From: Pseudorhodoferax soli
GTDB lineage: Bacteria > Pseudomonadota > Gammaproteobacteria > Burkholderiales > Burkholderiaceae_C
Assembly (NCBI RefSeq): GCF_003337555.1
Contig: NZ_QPJK01000015.1
Location: 1-64,000 of the forward strand
Reading direction: 5' to 3'
Length of the DNA: 64,000 nt
In this document: in pieces, positions 24,236 through 33,640 of the stretch
How the letters are laid out: every line of letters begins with the position of its first letter
How positions within the stretch are numbered: position 1 is the stretch's first letter
Notes under the pieces: model-generated
The model's database searches: none
The model's input: only the letters and a program-made list of their open reading frames with translations
Told to the model about the DNA's origin: nothing
Program-made: the position numbers and the translations under genes

Positions 24236-25351
24236 CTACAGGATCCCGTCGTCCGCGGGCTGGCGAGGGGTGACGGTGGCCTCGGCCAGCGCATTGGCCT
24301 GGGCCTGCTCGGTGGCAAAGATGTCCCACACGGCGATGAACATGGCCGCGATCAGCGGTCCGATGACGAAGCCGTTGAGCCCGAACAGCGCCATGCCGCC
24401 CAGCGTGCTGATCAGCACCACGTAGTCGGGCATCTTGGTGTCCTTGCCCACCAGCAGCGGGCGCATCACGTTGTCCACCAGGCCGATCACCACCACGCCG
24501 TAGACCACCAGGCCGATGCCCTGCAGCGTGGCGCCGGTGGCCAGCAGGTAGATCGCCACCGGCCCCCAGACCAGGCCCGCCCCCACGGCGGGCAGCAGCG
24601 ACAGGAAGGCCATCAGCACCGCCCACAGCACCGGCGCGTGGATGCCCAGGAGCCAGAAAGCCAGTCCCCCAAGCGCGCCCTGCACGGCGGCCACGGCAAT
24701 GTTGCCCTTCACCGTGGCGCGGATCACGGTGGTGAATTTGCCCGAGAGGTTGCGCAGGTAGCCCGCGTCGAGCGGGATGGCGTCGCGCATGCGGCGCGTC
24801 AGCCGGGCGCCGTCGCGCAGCAGGAAGAACAGCAGGTACAGCATGATGAAGAAGCTGACCACGAAGTCGAAGGTGTTCTGCCCGATGTCGATGGCCTGCT
24901 GCGCGATGCGCTGGCTGCCCTGCTGCAGCGCGGTCACGAGGCGCTGCTGCAGGCCGTCCAGGTCGTCCAGCCCGAAGCGCCCCAGCAGCTGCGTGAACCA
25001 GTCGGGCAGCGCGGCATAGATCTGGTGCGCGTAGCCCGAGAAGCTCACGCCACCGTCGCGCACCCTGGCGTACAGCGCCGTCACCTCCTGCACCACGGAA
25101 CTCGTGATCATGGCCAGCGGCAGGATGACGAGCAGCACGATGACGAGCAGGGTCAGCAACGCGGCAAGGGTGGGCCGCTGGCGCGTCTTGACCAGCAGGC
25201 GCCGGTACAGCGGCGCGAACACGATGGCCAGCACCGCCCCCCAGAACACGGCGCCATAGAACGGCAACAGGATCCAGCAGAAGGCGACCGAAACGGCGAC
25301 CAGCAGCAGGATGAAGGCTTTTTGTTCGAGCGCTGGCGGCTGTGAGGACAT
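24236..25351 (-). CDS. AI-2E family (PerM-like) membrane transporter
   Basis: A 371-residue protein with about eight hydrophobic helices, a large extracytoplasmic segment (residues about 95-190) and the DNVMRPLLVGKDTKMPD motif near residue 300, diagnostic of the AI-2E/PerM family. Despite the family name, members include Na+/H+ antiporters and permeases of unknown substrate, so quorum-signal export is not implied. The start is set at MSSQPPALEQKAFI (25351); the 59 in-frame codons upstream have no similarity and lie in the gap. Confidence 0.88.
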   Translation of the reverse strand: MSSQPPALEQKAFILLLVAVSVAFCWILLPFYGAVFWGAVLAIVFAPLYRRLLVKTRQRPTLAALLTLLVIVLLVILPLAMITSSVVQEVTALYARVRDGGVSFSGYAHQIYAALPDWFTQLLGRFGLDDLDGLQQRLVTALQQGSQRIAQQAIDIGQNTFDFVVSFFIMLYLLFFLLRDGARLTRRMRDAIPLDAGYLRNLSGKFTTVIRATVKGNIAVAAVQGALGGLAFWLLGIHAPVLWAVLMAFLSLLPAVGAGLVWGPVAIYLLATGATLQGIGLVVYGVVVIGLVDNVMRPLLVGKDTKMPDYVVLISTLGGMALFGLNGFVIGPLIAAMFIAVWDIFATEQAQANALAEATVTPRQPADDGIL

Positions 25352-25456
25352 GTGAAGGACGGGTGGCAGAGGTGCCGCGGATCGTATCGGCAAAAGGCAG
25401 CCGCCCCCGGGCAAGGTACCGCCAGCGCAGGTCGGACGGGACGCCGTCCCCCATGC

Positions 25457-25478
25457 AAAACGGCGCCCGCAGGCGCCG
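25457..25478 (-). terminator. Intrinsic terminator of the malate synthase gene
   Basis: On the minus strand CGGCGCC-TGCG-GGCGCCG (25461-25478) is a 7-bp perfect GC stem followed by TTTT (25457-25460). It lies 22 bp past the glcB stop. Confidence 0.75.
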
Positions 25479-25500
25479 CCAGGCCATGGTGGGAAGAAGC

Positions 25501-27696
25501 TCAGCCCGCCTTCACCTTCAACCGCCACGCATGCAACAGCGGCTCGGTGTAGCCGCTCGGCTGCTCCTTGCCCTTGAACACCAGGTCCAGCGCGGCCTGG
25601 AACGCGGCACCTTGCGGATTCGCCACCAGGCTCTTGTAGAGCGGGTCACCCGTGTTCTGCTTGTCGACCACGGCCGCCATGCGCGTGAAGGTCTCGCGCA
25701 CCTGGGCCTCGGTCACCACGCCGTGCTGCAGCCAGTTGGCCATGTGCTGGCTGCTGATGCGCAGCGTGGCGCGGTCTTCCATGAGGCCCACGTTGTGGAT
25801 GTCGGGCACCTTGGAGCAGCCCACGCCCTGGTCGATCCAGCGCACCACGTAGCCCAGGATGCCCTGGGCGTTGTTGTCCAGTTCCTGCTGCTTGTCGGCA
25901 TCCGACCAGTTGGTGTCGGTGGCCACGGGCACGGTCAGCAGGCCATTGAGAATGGCGTCGCGCTCGGCGGCCACGTCGGTCTTCTCGAGCTCCTTCTGCA
26001 CGTCCGCCACGCTGACCTGGTGGTAGTGCAGCGCGTGCAGCGTGGCGGCCGTGGGGCTGGGCACCCAGGCCGTGTTGGCGCCGGCCTTCGGGTGGCCGAT
26101 CTTCTGCACCAGCATGTCGGCCATCAGGTCGGGCATGGCCCACATGCCCTTGCCGATCTGGGCCTTGCCGCGCAGGCCGGCGGCCAGGCCGACCAGCACG
26201 TTGTTCTTCTCGTAGGCCGTGATCCAGGGCGTGCTCTTCATCGCGCCCTTGCGCAGCATCGGGCCCGCGTACATGGCGGTGTGCATCTCGTCGCCCGTGC
26301 GGTCCAGGAAGCCGGTGTTGATGAAGGCCACGCGGCTCGCGGCGGCGGCGATGCAGGCCGCCAGGTTTACGCTGGTGCGGCGCTCCTCGTCCATGATGCC
26401 GAGCTTGACGGTGCTGTCGGCCAGCCCCAGCAGCTGCTCGACGCGGCCGAACAGTTCGCTGGCGAAGGCGACCTCGGCAGGGCCGTGCATCTTGGGCTTG
26501 ACGATGTAGACCGAGCCGGTGCGCGAGTTGCGCACGGTCTGGCCGGCACGGGGCTTGAGGTCGTGCAGCGCGATGGTCGTGGTGACGACGGCGTCCAGGA
26601 TGCCTTCGGGGATTTCCTTGGTGGAACCGTCGGCCGCGGTGTAGAGCACGGCCGGGTTGGTCATCAGGTGGCCGACATTGCGCACGAACATCAGCGATCG
26701 GCCATGCAACGTGACGGGCTGGCCGCTGGCGCCGGTGTATTGGCGGTCCGGGTTCAGGCCGCGCGTGAAGGTCTTGCCGCCCTTGGCGACTTCCTCGGTC
26801 AGCGTGCCCTGCAGGATGCCCAGCCAGTTGCTGTACGCCACCACCTTGTCGTCGGCGTCGACCACGGCGACCGAGTCTTCCAGGTCGAGGATGGTGGACA
26901 GCGCGGATTCCAGCACCACATCGCTGACGCCTGCCGCGTCGCTTTGGCCGATGGCCGTGCTGCGGTCGATGCGGATGTCGATGTGGATGCCGTTGTGCTT
27001 GAGCAGCACGGAAGACGGCGCTGCCGCATCGCCCTGGTAGCCGATGAACTGCGCGGCGTCCTTCAGGCCGGTCTGGCCGGCGCCGGTCTGCACCACCAGC
27101 TTGCCGCCATCGACGCGGTAGCCCGTGGCAGCCGTGTGCGAACCGCTGGCCAGCGGCGCGGCTTCGTCCAGGAACTTGCGCGCGAAGGCGATGACCTTGG
27201 CGCCGCGGATGGGGTTGTAGCCGCCGGCCTTCTCGGCGCCGTCGTCCTCGGAGATCGCGTCGGTGCCGTAGAGCGCGTCGTACAGCGAGCCCCAGCGCGC
27301 GTTGGCCGCATTGAGCGCGTAGCGCGCGTTCAGGATCGGCACCACCAGCTGCGGGCCGGCCTGGGTGGCCAGTTCGGCGTCGACGTCGGTGGTGGTCGCC
27401 TTGGCGCCGGCGGGCACCGGCACCAGGTAGCCGATCTTTTCCAGGAAGGCACGGTAGGCCGGCATGTCGGCGATGGGGCCCGGGTGGGCCTGGTGCCAGG
27501 CGTCGAGTTCGCTCTGCAGGCGATCGCGTTCGGCCAGCAGGGCGATGTTCTTGGGCGCCAGGTCGCCGACGATGGCGTCGAAGCCCTTCCAGAACGCGGC
27601 CGCCTCGACACCGGTGCCGGGCAGCACCTTGTCTTCGATGAAGCGGGCCAGGTTGGTCGCGACCTGGAGTCGGTGGTAGGTGGTGCGTGCGGTCAT
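25501..27696 (-). CDS. glcB: Malate synthase G
   Basis: A 731-residue enzyme, matching the length of malate synthase G. The barrel contains [30 protein letters not shown] (catalytic arginine region), [16 protein letters not shown] and the C-terminal [21 protein letters not shown] with the catalytic aspartate. It condenses glyoxylate with acetyl-CoA to malate, the second step of glyoxylate assimilation. No isocitrate lyase gene is in the window, so it may serve glycolate or purine-derived glyoxylate. Monocistronic with a good terminator, and divergent from a serine hydrolase with a palindrome between them. Confidence 0.95.
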   Translation of the reverse strand: MTARTTYHRLQVATNLARFIEDKVLPGTGVEAAAFWKGFDAIVGDLAPKNIALLAERDRLQSELDAWHQAHPGPIADMPAYRAFLEKIGYLVPVPAGAKATTTDVDAELATQAGPQLVVPILNARYALNAANARWGSLYDALYGTDAISEDDGAEKAGGYNPIRGAKVIAFARKFLDEAAPLASGSHTAATGYRVDGGKLVVQTGAGQTGLKDAAQFIGYQGDAAAPSSVLLKHNGIHIDIRIDRSTAIGQSDAAGVSDVVLESALSTILDLEDSVAVVDADDKVVAYSNWLGILQGTLTEEVAKGGKTFTRGLNPDRQYTGASGQPVTLHGRSLMFVRNVGHLMTNPAVLYTAADGSTKEIPEGILDAVVTTTIALHDLKPRAGQTVRNSRTGSVYIVKPKMHGPAEVAFASELFGRVEQLLGLADSTVKLGIMDEERRTSVNLAACIAAAASRVAFINTGFLDRTGDEMHTAMYAGPMLRKGAMKSTPWITAYEKNNVLVGLAAGLRGKAQIGKGMWAMPDLMADMLVQKIGHPKAGANTAWVPSPTAATLHALHYHQVSVADVQKELEKTDVAAERDAILNGLLTVPVATDTNWSDADKQQELDNNAQGILGYVVRWIDQGVGCSKVPDIHNVGLMEDRATLRISSQHMANWLQHGVVTEAQVRETFTRMAAVVDKQNTGDPLYKSLVANPQGAAFQAALDLVFKGKEQPSGYTEPLLHAWRLKVKAG

Positions 27697-27825
27697 GGCT
27701 GGCCTTTCGGAGTCCGGATGCGGAAAAGGATCGTCGGGGAGATGCAGAAATCGGGCCGCTGCCTGCGGCGTCCCCTGACTTTAGAGGACACTGGGCCTTC
27801 GATTGCGCACCGCAGCAGCGGGTCA

Positions 27826-27854
27826 TCTGTGACCAAAATGATGGTAATCACAGA
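27826..27854. promoter_or_regulatory. Palindromic operator candidate between glcB and the serine hydrolase
   Basis: TCTGTGA (27826-27832) and TCACAGA (27848-27854) are perfect 7-bp inverted arms 15 bp apart; inside them ACCA (27832-27835) and TGGT (27842-27845) pair as well. The nested symmetry suggests a dimeric repressor or activator site. It lies 130 bp upstream of glcB and 67 bp upstream of the hydrolase ATG. The TGTGA/TCACA arms resemble CRP half-sites, but the spacing is too wide for CRP. Confidence 0.5.
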
Positions 27855-27920
27855 GGTTCCAGACCCAAAGCCACCCCAACCCAGCGCAATAACCCTGCAT
27901 TTCCACCCCAGGAACCTGCC

Positions 27921-29069
27921 ATGGCCCTTCTGAATGCGCTCGCCTTGAACCACATGAACCAGGTGCTCCAGCAGCACATCGATGCCGGCCTGCTGCCTGG
28001 CGCCGTGGTGCTGGTGGGCACCGGCGGGCAGGTTGCGCATCGGGCCGCCCTGGGGCGGCGGGACCCTGCCGGTCCGCAAGCCATGCCGGCCGATGCGATC
28101 TTTCGCATCTATTCGATGACCAAACCCATCGTGTCGCTCGCGGCGCTGATGCTGGCCGAACAGGGACGGCTGTCGCTCGCCGATCCGATCACGCGCTGGC
28201 TGCCGCAGTTCGCCGAGACACCGGTCGGTGTCGAGCGCGACGGCCAATTGCAGCTGGAGCGCGCGCTGCGCCCGCCCACGGTGCACGACCTGCTGCGCCA
28301 CACGGCCGGCTTCACCTACGAGTTCCTGGGCAACAGCGCGGTGCAGCGCCAGTACCAGGCGGCCGACCTCGCCAACACCCGCCGGACCAATGCGGGTTTC
28401 TGCGACGCGCTGGCCCGCCTGCCCTACAGCGCCCAGCCCGGCAGCTGCTGGCAGTACAGCCGCGCCACCGACGTGCTGGGCGCGCTGCTGGAGGTGGTGG
28501 CCGGCGAGCCGTTGGGCGCGCTGCTGCAGCGGCTGATCCTGGGCCCGCTGGGCATGGTGGACACGGGTTTCAGCGTGCCGCCCGCGCAGCAGCACCGCAT
28601 CGCCGAGCCCTTCGCCCACTGCCCCGAAACCGGCCAGCCGGTCGTGATGCTGGACGCACGCAGCACACCGGCCTTCGAATCGGGCGGCGGCGGCCTGTTG
28701 TCGACCGCGGCCGATTACCTGCGCTTCCTGCAACTGCTGCGCAACCAGGGCCGCTTCGAGGGCCAGCGCCTGGTCTCGCGCAAAACCATGGAATGGATGA
28801 CGGCAGACCACCTGGGCGCCATCCCCGTGGCCGGCGAACTGCTCGCGCCCGGCCATGGCTTCGGCCTGGGCGTGGCGGTGCGCACGGCCCCTGGCCTGGT
28901 CGCGCAGCCCGGCTCTCCCGGCATGTACTTCTGGAGCGGTATCGGCGGCACCTTCTTTTTCGTCGACCCGGCCGAGGACGTGTTCGCGCTGCTGCTGGCA
29001 CAGACGCCCAACCAGCGCATATTCTTCCGCAACCTGTTCCGGCACCTGGTCTACGCGGCCATCGAATGA
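27921..29069 (+). CDS. Serine hydrolase of the beta-lactamase/penicillin-binding superfamily (class C-like esterase)
   Basis: A 382-residue serine hydrolase with the S-x-x-K motif SMTK at 65-68 (nucleophile S65) and Y179 in WQYSRATDVLG as the second motif tyrosine. The third motif is WSGIGGTFFFVDP near residue 335, replacing KTG as in EstB-type esterases. There is no signal peptide, so it is likely a cytoplasmic esterase or D-aminopeptidase-like enzyme rather than a true beta-lactamase. The ATG at 27921 is preceded by AGGAACC. It overlaps the lipoprotein region by ATGA if the earlier start of that gene is used. Confidence 0.87.
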   Translation: MALLNALALNHMNQVLQQHIDAGLLPGAVVLVGTGGQVAHRAALGRRDPAGPQAMPADAIFRIYSMTKPIVSLAALMLAEQGRLSLADPITRWLPQFAETPVGVERDGQLQLERALRPPTVHDLLRHTAGFTYEFLGNSAVQRQYQAADLANTRRTNAGFCDALARLPYSAQPGSCWQYSRATDVLGALLEVVAGEPLGALLQRLILGPLGMVDTGFSVPPAQQHRIAEPFAHCPETGQPVVMLDARSTPAFESGGGGLLSTAADYLRFLQLLRNQGRFEGQRLVSRKTMEWMTADHLGAIPVAGELLAPGHGFGLGVAVRTAPGLVAQPGSPGMYFWSGIGGTFFFVDPAEDVFALLLAQTPNQRIFFRNLFRHLVYAAIE

Positions 29070-29080
29070 AAGGACCTGGC

Positions 29081-29611
29081 ATGACCACCACGCGATCGCG
29101 CTGGGCACTGCTGCTCGCCGCCGCCCTGCTCGCAGCCTGCGCCACGCCGCGCCCCACAGGCGCACCGCCGGGCGCCGTCAGCGTGAGCTGGAGCGACCCG
29201 GCCCAGTTCACCGAGACGCGCGCGAACCCCCGCGACACGCCCGCCGCGCGCGAGGCCTGGCTCAGCGCGCTGGCCCGCCACCTGGCCGAAAAGGCGGCGG
29301 CCGTGCTGCCCGCCGACGAAAAGCTGGAAGTGCGCATCACCGACATCCAGCGTGCTGGCGGTTTCGAGCCCTGGCGCGGCACGCAGGCCAGCGATGTGCG
29401 CATCGTGCGCGACATCTACCCGCCGCGCATCGCGCTGGAGTTCAAGCAACTGGCGGCCGATGGCCGTGTGCTCAAGCAAGGCCGGCGCGAACTGCGCGAC
29501 GCCGGCTTCCTGATGGGCCCAGCGCTCTACCCCAGCGACCCGCTGAACCACGAGAAGCAGTTGCTGGACGACTGGGTGCGCAAGGAATTCAGTCGCTCGG
29601 CCCTGCAATGA
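29081..29611 (+). CDS. DUF3016-like lipoprotein
   Basis: A 176-residue predicted lipoprotein with signal peptide and lipobox LLAAC (Cys about residue 20 of MTTTRSRWALLLAAALLAAC). The mature part contains VSVSWSDPAQFTET and DIYPPRIALEFKQLAADGRV, close to the DUF3016 family of unknown function. I chose the ATG at 29081 because AAAGGA precedes it; an ATG at 29066 overlapping the hydrolase stop is possible. Its 3-prime end overlaps the convergent CoA transferase gene by 23 bp. Probably co-transcribed with the serine hydrolase. Confidence 0.75.
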   Translation: MTTTRSRWALLLAAALLAACATPRPTGAPPGAVSVSWSDPAQFTETRANPRDTPAAREAWLSALARHLAEKAAAVLPADEKLEVRITDIQRAGGFEPWRGTQASDVRIVRDIYPPRIALEFKQLAADGRVLKQGRRELRDAGFLMGPALYPSDPLNHEKQLLDDWVRKEFSRSALQ

Positions 29612-30821
29612 CGGCTGCGTCGTGCAGCCGGCCGATGGCGCCTGCATCCAGGCCCAGCACCTCGGCCAGCACTTCATCCGTGTTGCTGCCGATGGTGGGC
29701 GCGGGCCGGGTCGGGGCGCGCTCCATGGCCGGTGCACGCACGGCGCTGCCGGCCACCAGGTGCTCGCCCATGCCGGGCGTGGTGGTGCGCTCGAACACGG
29801 GGTTCTCGGTGCTGACGCGCTTGTCGCTGGCCAGCAGCTCGCCCACGGTCTTGTAGCGGCCCCAGCAGACCTTGTTGGCCTGCAGTTCGCGTTCGGCGTC
29901 CAGGGTGCCGCGCGCGGCGAACCAGGGCTCGACCAATTCGGCGATCGCATCGCGGCCCTCGTAGCGCTGCGCCTCGTCGTCGAAGTCCAGGCCCAGGCGC
30001 TGCTCGGTGGCGGCCACGGCCTCGCCGATGCCGCAGGCCTTGACCAGTGAACGCCACTGCCCGGCCGAGATCGCGGCGACCATGATGCGTTCGCCATCGG
30101 CCGTCGCGAAGTCGCGACCGAAGGCGCCATAAATGTGGTTGCCGATGGAGGGGCGCTCCTCGTGCAGCAATTCGGCCTCGGCCAGCACGCCGAGGTTGGA
30201 CAGCGTGGTGAACGCCACGTCCGACAGCGCCATCTTGAGTTCCGCGCCCACGCCCTCGCGCTGGCGCCGGTTCACGGCCGCCACGATGGCGAACGCGGCC
30301 TGGTAGGCACAGGCCACATCCCAGGCCGGCATCACATGGTTGACGGGCCGCTCGCGCGAACCGCCGCCCGTGGCATAGGGGTAGCCCGTGGCGCAGTTGA
30401 CGGTGTAGTCCACCGCCGTGCTGCCGTCGGCATTGCCCTGGATGGTGCAGCTGATCACGTCGGCACGGCGCTGGGCGAGCACCTCGTGCGCGAGCCACGG
30501 CGTGCCGATGTTGGTCAGCAGCACGCCAGCGTCCGGGCCCGGCGCCGTGGCCAGGGCCTGCACCAGCTCGCGGCCTTCGGGCTTGCGGATGTCGATGGCG
30601 ACCGAGCGCTTGCCCTTGTTGAGCCCGGCCCAGTAGATGCTGCGCCCCCGCCCCTCAGGGTGCGGCATGCGCGGCAGCCGCGCGTAGTCGATGCCCCCGC
30701 CGGGGATGTCCACGCGGATCACGTCGGCACCGAACTGCGCCAGCGTGAGGCCGGCCAGCGGCGCAGCGATGAAGGCGGAGCTTTCGACCACGCGCAGGCG
30801 GTTCAGGAAGGGATAGGTCAT
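29589..30821 (-). CDS. CaiB/BaiF CoA transferase, 2-methylfumaryl-CoA isomerase (Mct)-like
   Basis: A 410-residue class III CoA transferase. The putative catalytic aspartate is D138 in TAVDYTVNCATGYPYATG. The DYTVN-GLP/GYP region, PVNHVMPAWDV and the C-terminal NTDEVLAEVLGLDAGAIGRLHDAA match what I recall of mesaconyl-CoA C1-C4 transferase (Mct) rather than formyl-CoA or carnitine transferases. In that role it would move CoA between the two carboxyls of mesaconate intramolecularly. It is the last gene of a six-gene minus-strand operon and overlaps the DUF3016 gene tail. The exact substrate is uncertain; family membership is firm. Confidence 0.8.
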   Translation of the reverse strand: MTYPFLNRLRVVESSAFIAAPLAGLTLAQFGADVIRVDIPGGGIDYARLPRMPHPEGRGRSIYWAGLNKGKRSVAIDIRKPEGRELVQALATAPGPDAGVLLTNIGTPWLAHEVLAQRRADVISCTIQGNADGSTAVDYTVNCATGYPYATGGGSRERPVNHVMPAWDVACAYQAAFAIVAAVNRRQREGVGAELKMALSDVAFTTLSNLGVLAEAELLHEERPSIGNHIYGAFGRDFATADGERIMVAAISAGQWRSLVKACGIGEAVAATEQRLGLDFDDEAQRYEGRDAIAELVEPWFAARGTLDAERELQANKVCWGRYKTVGELLASDKRVSTENPVFERTTTPGMGEHLVAGSAVRAPAMERAPTRPAPTIGSNTDEVLAEVLGLDAGAIGRLHDAAVIAGPSD

Positions 30822-30888
30822 GCTGGTCTCAGAGCGAAGAATGGGAAGGTACAGCCTCGATTCTGGGACCGGCGCGCCGATCCACCTG

Positions 30889-32085
30889 TCATGCGCGCTC
30901 GAACACCGCCGCCATGCCCTGGCCGCCGCCGATGCACATGGTCTCCAGCCCGTAGCGCACGCCGCGGCGCTGCATCTCGTGCAGCAGCGAGGTCATGATG
31001 CGCACGCCCGTCGCGCCCACCGGGTGGCCCAGCGAGATGCCCGAGCCGTTCACGTTCAGCCGCTCGGGATCGTTCCAGCCCCAGCCCTTGGTGACGGCCA
31101 GCGCCTGGCAGGCGAAGGCCTCGTTGAGCTCGACCAGGCCGATGTCGTCCCAGGACAGGCCGTTGCGCGCGAACAGCTTCTCCACCGCCGGCACCGGGCC
31201 GATGCCCATGTGCGAAGGCTCGCAGCCCGCTGCCGTCCAGCTGTGCAGCCAGCCGATGGGCGTGAGGCCCAGCTTCTCGACCTGGCTCTCGGCCACGACC
31301 AGGCAGCCCGCGGCCGCGTCGTTCTGCTGGCAGGCGTTGCCCGCGGTCACGGTGCCGTCCTTCATCAGCGGCTTGAGCTTGGCCAGCTGCGCGAGCGTGA
31401 GGTCGCCGCGGATGCCCTCGTCCATGGCCACCTGCAGCGGGTCGCCCTTTTTCTGCGGCACGGCCACGGGCACGAGTTCGTCGGCGAACCGGCCGGCCTC
31501 CCAGGCCGCGGCGGCGCGCTGGTGGCTGCGCAGTGCGAAGGCATCGGCCTCTTCGCGCGTGACACCGTAGTCGCGCGCCAGGTTCTCGGCCGTCTCGATC
31601 ATGCCGCTGATGCGGCCGAAGCGCGCCTCGGGCTGCGAGCGCTCGCGCCCGCGCTCCAGCCGGTCGTGGAAGCGCACGGTGCCGGCACGCTTGCCCCAGC
31701 GCATGTCGGTGGTGTAGTACTCCACGTTGCTCATGCTCTCCACGCCGCCCGCCAGCACCACGTCGGCCGCGCCGGTCTGCACCATCATGGCGGCCGTGGC
31801 GATGGCCTGCAGGCCCGAGCCGCAGCGCCGGTCCAGCTGCATGCCGGCCACCGAGATCGGAAAGCCCGCCTGCAGCGCCACCCAGCGGCCGGTGCAGGGC
31901 ACCTCGCCGTTGGCGTAGGAGTGTGCGAACACGACGTCGTCGATGCGGGCCGGGTCCAGGCCCGTGCGCTGCACGATGGCGCGCGCCACGGTGGCGCCGA
32001 GTTCCTCGACCGGCACGCTGCGCAGGCTGCCGCCGAACGCGCCGATGGGCGTGCGCAGCGGGGAAACGATGGCGGCTCTTTGCAT
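30889..32085 (-). CDS. Acetyl-CoA C-acyltransferase (thiolase)
   Basis: A 398-residue thiolase. The acyl-accepting nucleophile is C88 (MQLDRRCGSGLQ), H354 lies in LGHPVGATG and the second cysteine C384 in CIGGGQG, so the triad is complete. It would cleave a 3-ketoacyl-CoA with CoA to acetyl-CoA (or propionyl-CoA) in the degradative direction. It stands between the CoA transferase and the enoyl-CoA hydratase genes, 67 bp from the former and 4 bp from the latter, which fits a beta-oxidation-like chain. Confidence 0.92.
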   Translation of the reverse strand: MQRAAIVSPLRTPIGAFGGSLRSVPVEELGATVARAIVQRTGLDPARIDDVVFAHSYANGEVPCTGRWVALQAGFPISVAGMQLDRRCGSGLQAIATAAMMVQTGAADVVLAGGVESMSNVEYYTTDMRWGKRAGTVRFHDRLERGRERSQPEARFGRISGMIETAENLARDYGVTREEADAFALRSHQRAAAAWEAGRFADELVPVAVPQKKGDPLQVAMDEGIRGDLTLAQLAKLKPLMKDGTVTAGNACQQNDAAAGCLVVAESQVEKLGLTPIGWLHSWTAAGCEPSHMGIGPVPAVEKLFARNGLSWDDIGLVELNEAFACQALAVTKGWGWNDPERLNVNGSGISLGHPVGATGVRIMTSLLHEMQRRGVRYGLETMCIGGGQGMAAVFERA

Positions 32086-32089
32086 GGGA

Positions 32090-32896
32090 TCAATCCTTCA
32101 GGGTGTGCAGTGCGTTCGGAAAACGCGGGGATTCCTTGGCCAGGAAGGCGCGCACGCCCTCGCGGGACTCCAGGGAGGTGAAGGCGCGCTCGGACAGCGG
32201 CAGCGCCGCGGCGATGGCCGCGTCCTCGGTGGTGTCGAAGGCCATGTCGATGGCCTGCTTGCACAGCGCCAGCGCCAGCGGCGGGCGCTGCGCCAGCGTG
32301 GCGGCCAGCGCCAGTGCCTGGGCGAGCGCCTGGCCAGCGGGCGCCACGCGGTTGGCCAGGCCCCAGGCCAGCGCGGTCGCCGCATCGATGGGCTCGCCCA
32401 GGAACATCAGTTCCTTGGCCCGGCCTTCGCCGACGCGGCGCGCCACGCGCACCGGGCCGCCGCTGCCGGGAAACACGCCGAGCTTGATCTCGGGCAGCGC
32501 AAAGCGGGCGGCGGCATCGGCCACCAGCAGGTCGCAGCAGACCGCGATCTCCAGCCCGCCGCCGAAGGCCAGGCCGTTGACGGCGGCCACGGTCGGCTTG
32601 GGGAAGTCGTCGAGCTGCGCGAACACCTGGTGCTGCAGCTGCAGCTTCTCGGGCACGATGCGGCCCGGCTGCATCAGCGGCTGGAATTCGGCGATGTCCG
32701 AGCCCGCGCAGAAGGCCCGCGTGCCCGCGCCCGTGACGACCACGGCGCGCACAGCCCGGTCGGCCGCCAGCGCACCGAGGTGCCGGCCCAGCGCCTCCGT
32801 GAGGCCGCGGAACACGACGTTGAGCGGCGGGTTGTCGAGCGTCAGCACGGCCACGCCGTCCGGCTGCACGGCGCAGCGCACCGGGCCGTCAGCCAT
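32090..32896 (-). CDS. Enoyl-CoA hydratase/isomerase family protein
   Basis: A 268-residue crotonase-fold protein. The oxyanion-hole segments AFCAGSDIAEFQ (about residues 60-71) and AVNGLAFGGGLEIAVCCD (about 103-120) are clear, as is the LPEIKLGVFPGSGG motif. The glutamates used by classic hydratases are not both obvious: the second conserved position follows GVFPGSGG, where G rather than E occurs, so isomerase, hydrolase or lyase activity is possible. It overlaps the SDR gene by 8 bp and is next to the thiolase gene, consistent with a CoA-ester degradation operon. Confidence 0.88.
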   Translation of the reverse strand: MADGPVRCAVQPDGVAVLTLDNPPLNVVFRGLTEALGRHLGALAADRAVRAVVVTGAGTRAFCAGSDIAEFQPLMQPGRIVPEKLQLQHQVFAQLDDFPKPTVAAVNGLAFGGGLEIAVCCDLLVADAAARFALPEIKLGVFPGSGGPVRVARRVGEGRAKELMFLGEPIDAATALAWGLANRVAPAGQALAQALALAATLAQRPPLALALCKQAIDMAFDTTEDAAIAAALPLSERAFTSLESREGVRAFLAKESPRFPNALHTLKD

Positions 32897-33638
32897 AGCG
32901 CCCGCCCGTCACGTGCAGCACCTCGCCGCTGATGAAGCTGGCCGCATCCGACGCCAGGAACGCCACCGCATTGGCGATGTCGCGCGGCTGGCCCACGCGC
33001 TTGACGGGCTGCATCTGCACGGCGCGTTCCTTGATGGTCTCGTAGGTCGGCAGTGCCTGCACCATCTCGGTCTCCATGAAGCCCGGCGCCACGCAGTTGA
33101 CGGTGATGCCGTAGCGTCCCTGCTCCATCGACAGCGCCTTGGCCATGCCGATCAGCCCGGCCTTGGCGGCCGAATAGTTGGCCTGCGTGGGGTTGCCGAA
33201 GTGCGCGCGCGAACTGATGTTGATGACACGGCCCCAGCCCTGTTCGATCATGCGCGGCATCACCGCGCGGCTGGCCAGGAAGGCGCCCTTGAGCATCACC
33301 TCCATGACCAGGTCCCAGTCGGACTCGGACATCTTGACGAGGTACTTGTCGCGTGGAAAGCCGGCGTTGTTGACCAGCACATGCACGCCGCCGAAGGTGG
33401 CCGCGGCCTCGTCGACCAGCGCCTGCACCTGGTCGGCCTTGGTGATGTCGGCGACCACGCAGTGGGCCTGCAGACCGTCGGCCTTCAGCGCGGCGGTGGT
33501 GGCCTCGGCCTGCTCGCGCAGGATGTCGGTGACGACCACCCGCGCGCCCTCCTCGGCCAGCTTGCGCGCGGTGGCCGCGCCCAGGCCGCGTGCCGAGCCG
33601 GTGACGATGGCCACCTTGTCCTTCAGTCCCAGATCCAT
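32889..33638 (-). CDS. SDR-family 3-hydroxyacyl-CoA dehydrogenase/oxoacyl reductase-like
   Basis: A 249-residue classical short-chain dehydrogenase: TGSARGLG cofactor motif (13-20), NNAG (90-93), catalytic S142/S143, Y155 and K159 (YSAAK). The cofactor-binding aspartate after the second strand (VVVTDIL) favours NAD(H). Within the operon it would oxidise the 3-hydroxyacyl-CoA made by the hydratase, supplying the thiolase substrate; a FabG-like synthetic role is less likely by context. It starts 2 bp after the ligase stop. Confidence 0.9.
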   Translation of the reverse strand: MDLGLKDKVAIVTGSARGLGAATARKLAEEGARVVVTDILREQAEATTAALKADGLQAHCVVADITKADQVQALVDEAAATFGGVHVLVNNAGFPRDKYLVKMSESDWDLVMEVMLKGAFLASRAVMPRMIEQGWGRVINISSRAHFGNPTQANYSAAKAGLIGMAKALSMEQGRYGITVNCVAPGFMETEMVQALPTYETIKERAVQMQPVKRVGQPRDIANAVAFLASDAASFISGEVLHVTGGRYG

Positions 33639-33640
33639 GT

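Noticed and set aside
24236-25351. AI-2E family gene as evidence of quorum signalling
   Set aside because: Family members mostly have other transport roles and no luxS or lsr gene is near.
27827-27853. CRP binding site in the glcB upstream region
   Set aside because: The TGTGA/TCACA half-sites are 17 bp apart rather than 6, so the classical CRP layout is not met.
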